NCBI RefSeq assembly: GCF_000741785.1 | Contig: NZ_JGZP01000007.1 | Coordinates: 26,714 to 90,713 of the forward strand | Length of the DNA stretch: 64,000 nt | Reading direction: 5' to 3' | Origin: Bifidobacterium stellenboschense | GTDB lineage: Bacteria; Actinomycetota; Actinomycetes; Actinomycetales; Bifidobacteriaceae | Shown: one piece after another, positions 59,665 to 64,000 of the stretch | How the letters are laid out: each line of letters begins with the position of its first letter | Numbering within the stretch: position 1 is the stretch's first letter | Made by a program: the position numbers and the translations under genes | The notes under the pieces: model-generated | Seen by the model: only the letters and a program-made list of their open reading frames with translations | Told to the model about the DNA's origin: nothing | Database searches by the model: none

Positions 59665-61140
59665 GTGGCTCAGTCCAAACTTGATGAAGTCGTGTCCCTC
59701 GCGAAGCGTCGCGGATTCGTGTTCCCCGCCGGCGAGATCTACGGCGGTACCCGTTCCGCCTGGGACTACGGCCCGCTCGGCGTCGCGCTGAAGGACAATA
59801 TCAAGCGCGAGTGGTGGCGTTCGATGGTCGTCACCCGTCCCGACGTCGTCGGCGTCGACACCTCCATCATCCTGCCGACCCCGGTGTGGGTTGCCTCCGG
59901 CCACGTCGCCGTGTTCAACGACCCGCTGGTCGAGTGCCTGAACTGCCACAAGCGCAACCGTGCCGACAAGCTGCAGGAGTCCTACGCCGAGAAGCACGGC
60001 GACAAGCTGCCGGAGAACGGCATGGCCGACATCGTCTGCCCCGACTGCGGCACCCGCGGCAAGTGGACCGAGCCGCGCGACTTCAACATGATGCTGCGCA
60101 CGCACCTCGGCCCGGTCGAGGACGAGAACAGCCTGCACTACCTGCGTCCGGAGACCGCGCAGGGCATCTTCGTCGACTTCAAGAACGTGATGACCTCCTC
60201 GCGTTCCAAGCCGCCGTTCGGCATCGCCAACATGGGCAAGTCCTTCCGCAACGAGATCACGCCCGGCAACTTCATCTTCCGCACCCGCGAGTTCGAGCAG
60301 ATGGAGATGGAGTTCTTCGTCGAGCCCGGCACCGACGAGGACTGGCACCAGTACTGGATCGACGCCCGCACCCAGTGGTACCTGGATCTCGGTGTCAAGC
60401 CGGAGAACCTGCGCCACTACGAGCACCCGAAGGACAAGCTCGCCCACTACTCGAAGCGCACCGTCGACATCGAGTACAAGTTCGGCTTCCAGGGCTCCGA
60501 TTGGGGCGAGCTCGAGGGCGTGGCCAACCGCACCGACTTCGACCTCTCCGCGCACGCCAAGCACTCCGGCGAGGACCTGAGCTACTTCAACCAGGCCACC
60601 GGCGAGAAGTACGTCCCGTACGTCATCGAGCCGGCCGCCGGCCTGACCCGCTCCCTCATGTGCTTCCTCGTCGACGCCTACGACGTGGACGAGGCCCCGA
60701 ACACCAAGGGCGGCGTCGACAAGCGCACCGTGCTCCGCCTCGACCCGCGCCTCGCCCCGGTCAAGGCCGCCGTGCTGCCGCTGAGCAAGAAGCCGCAGCT
60801 GCAGTCCGTCGCCCAGGACCTGGCCGCCGACCTGCGCCAGAACGAGTGGATGATCGACTACGACGAGTCCGGCGCCATCGGCCGCCGCTACCGCCGTGAG
60901 GACGAGATCGGCACCCCGCTGTGCATCACCGTCGACTTCGACACGCTCGACGACCACGCCGTGACGATCCGCGACCGCGACACGATGAGCCAGGAGCGCG
61001 TCGCGCTCGACAAGGTCGCCGACTACGTGGGCGCCCGTATCGGCGAGAAGCGCACCCGCGTGCCGATGAAGCCGGTCTCCATGGGCGGCGAGGCCTGGCC
61101 GGACTCCGTCAAGATCAACGAGGCCGGCGGCCTGTACTGA
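59665..61140 (+). CDS. glyS: Glycyl-tRNA synthetase, dimeric type
   Basis: 491 residues, class [19 protein letters not shown] at the start; motif 2 [21 protein letters not shown]; motif 3 [15 protein letters not shown] zinc-binding insertion has CLNCHKR and CPDCGTRG. This is the eukaryotic/archaeal-like alpha2 form common in actinobacteria, not the alpha2-beta2 form. GTG at 59665 with AGAAGGTG upstream. A TATACA/TAGTCT region (59606-59620) is a possible promoter. Confidence 0.96.
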   Translation: MAQSKLDEVVSLAKRRGFVFPAGEIYGGTRSAWDYGPLGVALKDNIKREWWRSMVVTRPDVVGVDTSIILPTPVWVASGHVAVFNDPLVECLNCHKRNRADKLQESYAEKHGDKLPENGMADIVCPDCGTRGKWTEPRDFNMMLRTHLGPVEDENSLHYLRPETAQGIFVDFKNVMTSSRSKPPFGIANMGKSFRNEITPGNFIFRTREFEQMEMEFFVEPGTDEDWHQYWIDARTQWYLDLGVKPENLRHYEHPKDKLAHYSKRTVDIEYKFGFQGSDWGELEGVANRTDFDLSAHAKHSGEDLSYFNQATGEKYVPYVIEPAAGLTRSLMCFLVDAYDVDEAPNTKGGVDKRTVLRLDPRLAPVKAAVLPLSKKPQLQSVAQDLAADLRQNEWMIDYDESGAIGRRYRREDEIGTPLCITVDFDTLDDHAVTIRDRDTMSQERVALDKVADYVGARIGEKRTRVPMKPVSMGGEAWPDSVKINEAGGLY

Positions 61141-61172
61141 TCGGCGATACGTCGCCGGAAGGCGGCGGCAAT

Positions 61173-61292
61173 GGCCCCCTCTGACGAGGGGGCTCCCGGC
61201 TCGGCCGGGTGGGGGAGAGAAGGAGCGGCCGACGCGCCGCGGTCTCTCCCCCAGTCATCCCGCGGATGACAGCCCCCTCGTCAGAGGGGGCC
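61173..61292. repeat. Pair of opposed hairpin elements forming a long inverted repeat
   Basis: 22-bp outer arms (61173-61194 and 61271-61292) are exact reverse complements, and GGGGGAGAGA faces TCTCTCCCCC inside. Each half follows the two-hairpin plan with a different constant hairpin (CCCCCTctgacGAGGGGG) and second hairpins CCCGGCtcGGCCGGG and GTCATCCcgcgGATGAC. It could also terminate glyS. Confidence 0.85.
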
Positions 61293-61334
61293 TGCATGTC
61301 CCGAACCCCAGCAACGAGCGGAAGGCCTGTGACA

Positions 61335-62582
61335 GTGAGCGACATCACCGAAACCATCATCAACGCGCCGCATGAGACGGACGATCTCGACCCGCGCACG
61401 GACGTGCCGCGCCACGCGGCCGGCGAACCCGCTCCGGCTATCGCGCCGGTCAGGCTCGGGAATATCAGCGTGCCGACGCCCGTCGTGCTCTCGCCGATGG
61501 CCGGCGTGACCAACTGGCCGTTCCGCGTGATCTGCGAGGAATACGGGCCGGACGGCCTGTACGTTGCCGAGATGATCACCGCCCGCGCGCTCGTCGCCCG
61601 CAACCCGAAGGCCCTGCGCCTGTGCCGGTTCGCGCCCTCCGAACGCGTGCGTTCGCTCCAGCTGTACGGCGTGAACCCGGCCATCGTCGAGCAGGCGGCG
61701 CGCATCGTCGTCGACGAGCATATGGCCGACCACGTGGACCTCAACTTCGGGTGCCCGGTGCCCAAGGTGACGCGCCGCGGCGGCGGATCGGCGTTGCCGT
61801 GGAAGACCGACATCTACACGGATCTCATCCGCCGCGTCGTCAAGGTGTGTTCCGAGGCCGGCATCCCGGTCACCGCGAAGATCCGCGTCGGCATCGACCA
61901 CGACCATGAGACCTTCCTCGAAGCCGGCCATATCGCGCAGGAGGAGGGGTGCGCCGCCGTCACGCTGCACGCGCGCACCACCGCCGAATACTACGGCGGC
62001 CACTCCGACTGGAGTCGCATCGGCGAGCTCAAGGAACGGCTCGACATCCCCGTGTTCGGCAACGGCGACATCTGGGGCGCGGACGACGCGCTCGCGATGA
62101 TCCGCGAGACCGGATGCGACGGCGTGGCCATCGGCCGCGGCTGCCAGGGCCGCCCCTGGCTGTTCGCCGACATCAAACATGCCTTCGAGGGCTCGGACGA
62201 GCGCTTCAACCCGACGCTCGGCGAGGTGTGCCGCGTGATCCGCCGCCATGCGGGCCTGCTCGTCGAGTTCTACGACGGCGACGAGCGTATGGCCGTGCAC
62301 GACCTGCGCAAGCACATCGCCTGGTATCTCAAGGGGTTCCCGGTGGGCGGCTCCACGCGCAAGGCGTTCATGGAATGCGAGTCCCTGGCAGACGTGGACC
62401 GCGAGATCGCGCGCCTCGACCCGTCCGTCACGTTCCCCGAGCGCGTGGTGGACAAGCCTCGCGGGCGCGTGCGGTTCGCCAAGAAGGTGCATCTGCCGTA
62501 CGGCTGGCTCGAGTCGCGCACGACCAGCCATGAGGAGCGCGAGACGCTCTTCGGCGACGATCCGATGGACGCCAGCTACTGA
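61335..62582 (+). CDS. dus: tRNA-dihydrouridine synthase
   Basis: About 415 residues from GTG at 61335. FMN-dependent reduction of uridines in tRNA D-loops. PVVLSPMAGVTNWPFR, LNFGCPVPKVTRRGGGS (catalytic cysteine), HARTTAEYYGGHSDW and NGDIWGADDALAM define the family; IGRGCQGRPWLF is the phosphate site. GAAGG at 61321 is 9 bases from this GTG. Other in-frame starts are ATG 61296 and GTG 61329; the longer frame to 61209 would translate the repeat at 61271-61292 and is rejected. Confidence 0.93.
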   Translation: MSDITETIINAPHETDDLDPRTDVPRHAAGEPAPAIAPVRLGNISVPTPVVLSPMAGVTNWPFRVICEEYGPDGLYVAEMITARALVARNPKALRLCRFAPSERVRSLQLYGVNPAIVEQAARIVVDEHMADHVDLNFGCPVPKVTRRGGGSALPWKTDIYTDLIRRVVKVCSEAGIPVTAKIRVGIDHDHETFLEAGHIAQEEGCAAVTLHARTTAEYYGGHSDWSRIGELKERLDIPVFGNGDIWGADDALAMIRETGCDGVAIGRGCQGRPWLFADIKHAFEGSDERFNPTLGEVCRVIRRHAGLLVEFYDGDERMAVHDLRKHIAWYLKGFPVGGSTRKAFMECESLADVDREIARLDPSVTFPERVVDKPRGRVRFAKKVHLPYGWLESRTTSHEERETLFGDDPMDASY

Positions 62583-62724
62583 CGCCGATCCGACCGTCGG
62601 ACGCGATGCGCGGTGAAAACGTCGTCATCGCCTAAAATACGCGCTACACGCGCGAAAATATCACACAATACGGGGTAGCCCTGCGCTAGTCTAGGGTGTA
62701 ACCGTGAAGTGACAGGAGCCAAAC

Positions 62725-63852
62725 GTGAGCGAGAACGCCCAGACTGAGTTCAACGACAAGACCAACATCAAGGTCGTCGGCGTAGGTGGCGGCGGCGGCA
62801 ACGCCGTCAACCGCATGATCGCCGAAGGTCTGCAGAACGTTGAATTCATCGCAGTCAACACCGATGCCAAGGATCTGCTGCGTTCCGAAGCCGACGTGAA
62901 GATCGCCCTGTCCGACCAGTCCAGCCGCGGGCTCGGCGCCGGCGCCGACCCGGAGAAGGGCGCGAAGGCCGCGCAGGACCACCAGTCCGACATCGAGGAG
63001 GCCCTGAAGGGCGCCGACATGGTGTTCGTCACCTGCGGCGAGGGTGGCGGCACCGGCACCGGCGCCAGCCCGATCGTCGCGCGCGCCGCCCACCAGCAGG
63101 GCGCGCTCACCATCGCGGTCGTCACCCGTCCGTTCTCGTTCGAGGGCCCGCAGCGCTCCGCCTCCGCCGAGCTCGGCATCGACAACCTCCGTCAGGAGGT
63201 CGACGCCCTCATCGTCATCCCGAACGACCGCCTGCTTGAGCTGTCCGACCGCTCCATCACGATCATGGACGCGTTCAAGACCGCCGATTCCGCGTTGCTG
63301 TCCGGCGTGCAGGGCATCACCGACCTCATCACCACCAACTCGTACATCCACGTCGATTTCGCCGACGTCACCGCGATTCTGCGCGGCGCCGGCACCGCGC
63401 TGTTCGGCATCGGCTCCGCGCGCGGCGAGGACCGCGCCACCCAGGCCGCCGAGCTGGCCATCAGCTCGCCGCTGCTCGAGGAGAGCATCGAAGGCGCCCA
63501 CGGCGCGCTCATCAACGTGGCCGGCCCGACCGACATCGGCCTGCAGGAGGCCTCCTCCGCCGTGGAGCTCGTGCGCAAGGCCATCCACCCGGAGGCGCAG
63601 ATCATCTGGGGTCTCGCCCTCGACGACGCCTACGGCGACGAGGTCCGCGTCACCGTCATTGCCGCCGGCTTCGACACCGCCAAGGAGAAGGCCGCGCAGA
63701 ACGCGGCCCAGCCGCTCGCCGTCGCCGCGCAGCAGGCGCAGAACGTCGCCCACAACGCTGCGCCCGCCGCTCCCGCGGTTCCGGCCCAGCAGCCGGTCGG
63801 TGGTGGCCTGAAGCACGTAGCCGGGCGTATTGGGGTCGAAACTCTCGCCTAG
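62725..63852 (+). CDS. ftsZ: Cell division protein FtsZ
   Basis: 375 residues. Tubulin-like GTPase forming the division ring. IKVVGVGGGGGNAVNRMI and the signature GEGGGTGTGASPIVA are present, then DFADVTAILRGAGTALFGIG and the C-terminal domain to VTVIAAGFD. GTG at 62725 with AGGAG upstream. The Ala/Gln-rich tail ends ...GGGLKHVAGRIGVETLA without the usual acidic/hydrophobic C-terminal peptide (DDLDIPxFL type) that binds FtsA/SepF/ZipA-like partners. No such peptide is found in other frames before the terminator, so the end may be shortened or altered. Confidence 0.93.
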   Translation: MSENAQTEFNDKTNIKVVGVGGGGGNAVNRMIAEGLQNVEFIAVNTDAKDLLRSEADVKIALSDQSSRGLGAGADPEKGAKAAQDHQSDIEEALKGADMVFVTCGEGGGTGTGASPIVARAAHQQGALTIAVVTRPFSFEGPQRSASAELGIDNLRQEVDALIVIPNDRLLELSDRSITIMDAFKTADSALLSGVQGITDLITTNSYIHVDFADVTAILRGAGTALFGIGSARGEDRATQAAELAISSPLLEESIEGAHGALINVAGPTDIGLQEASSAVELVRKAIHPEAQIIWGLALDDAYGDEVRVTVIAAGFDTAKEKAAQNAAQPLAVAAQQAQNVAHNAAPAAPAVPAQQPVGGGLKHVAGRIGVETLA

Positions 63853-63873
63853 AATGGAGATTGAATCCTTGGC

Positions 63874-63905
63874 CCCGACATTCCCGGTGTTGGGTTCTTT
63901 TTTGC
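63874..63905 (+). terminator. Terminator after ftsZ
   Basis: CCCGACA (63874-63880) and TGTTGGG (63888-63894), one G-U pair, then TTCTTTTTTT. It lies 21 bases after the ftsZ stop. Confidence 0.8.
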
Positions 63906-63914
63906 TTGCATGGC

Positions 63915-64000
63915 TTATTCCTCCCCCGCGAACTTGCGCACGCTAGAGAGGTTCACAAGGAACGTGTTGCCGACCTTGCGCGCTCTGATCTTGCCGGTGC
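63915..64000 (-). CDS. C-terminal end of an excisionase/MerR-like helix-turn-helix protein (partial)
   Basis: The last 28 codons on the minus strand read TGKIRARKVGNTFLVNLSS and then VRKFAGEE before TAA at 63915-63917. GKI-x-ARKVG-x-x-FLV is the winged part of small excisionase-type DNA-binding domains. The rest lies beyond the window. Convergent with ftsZ. Confidence 0.6.
   Translation of the reverse strand, partial: TGKIRARKVGNTFLVNLSSVRKFAGEE

Overview
The window is high-GC actinobacterial DNA, most likely a Bifidobacterium chromosome. Support comes from a rpsL-rpsG-fusA-tuf string, an efp-nusB-carA-carB-pyrF order, a ThiE-ThiC fusion under a TPP riboswitch, dimeric glycyl-tRNA synthetase, a sortase-anchored surface protein with FIVAR repeats, and many TTG/GTG starts. 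Species cannot be fixed from the sequence alone.

Layout. 0-4 kb: an LTA-synthase-like membrane enzyme and an aldehyde dehydrogenase. 4-8.2 kb: purF-purM-purD on the minus strand. 8.3-10.5 kb: a Y-family polymerase with two LexA-type boxes and a small partner gene. 10.6-13.4 kb: a frameshifted NhaC-type antiporter, a lipoprotein and a DNA glycosylase. 13.7-18 kb: a large cell-wall-anchored beta-helix protein. 18-24.8 kb: a decayed ATPase fragment beside a perfect inverted repeat, then purL, purC and purT on the minus strand. A 19-bp sequence is identical upstream of purF and purC, so the two purine units probably share a promoter/operator. 25-28.5 kb: aminotransferase, glycosyltransferase and threonine aldolase-like genes. 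28.6-31.8 kb: tRNA-His, a candidate structured RNA and about 2.2 kb of non-coding DNA holding several distinct arrays of palindromic repeats. 31.8-36.2 kb: the str operon and tuf. 36.3-43.2 kb: a single-chain restriction-modification enzyme and a DUF559 gene embedded in long repeat arrays. 43.2-51 kb: efp, nusB, carA, carB and a PyrF-guanylate kinase fusion. 51.3-59.5 kb: thiamine genes (thiamine-binding protein, thiD, thiE-thiC, thiM) interrupted by an AAA ATPase and a deletion scar joining a response-regulator start to a headless ABC ATPase. 59.6-64 kb: glyS, dus, ftsZ and the tail of a small DNA-binding gene.

The main unexplained signal is repeat structure. About thirty copies of a roughly 45-bp two-hairpin element are scattered through intergenic DNA. 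The GC-rich first hairpin is nearly constant, while the second hairpin changes sequence but keeps base pairing. Three further arrays of evenly spaced palindromes (61-bp, about 52-bp alternating, and 52-bp periods) also show paired arm changes. Two 110-bp-spaced copies of a structured element lie in the purD 3' region.
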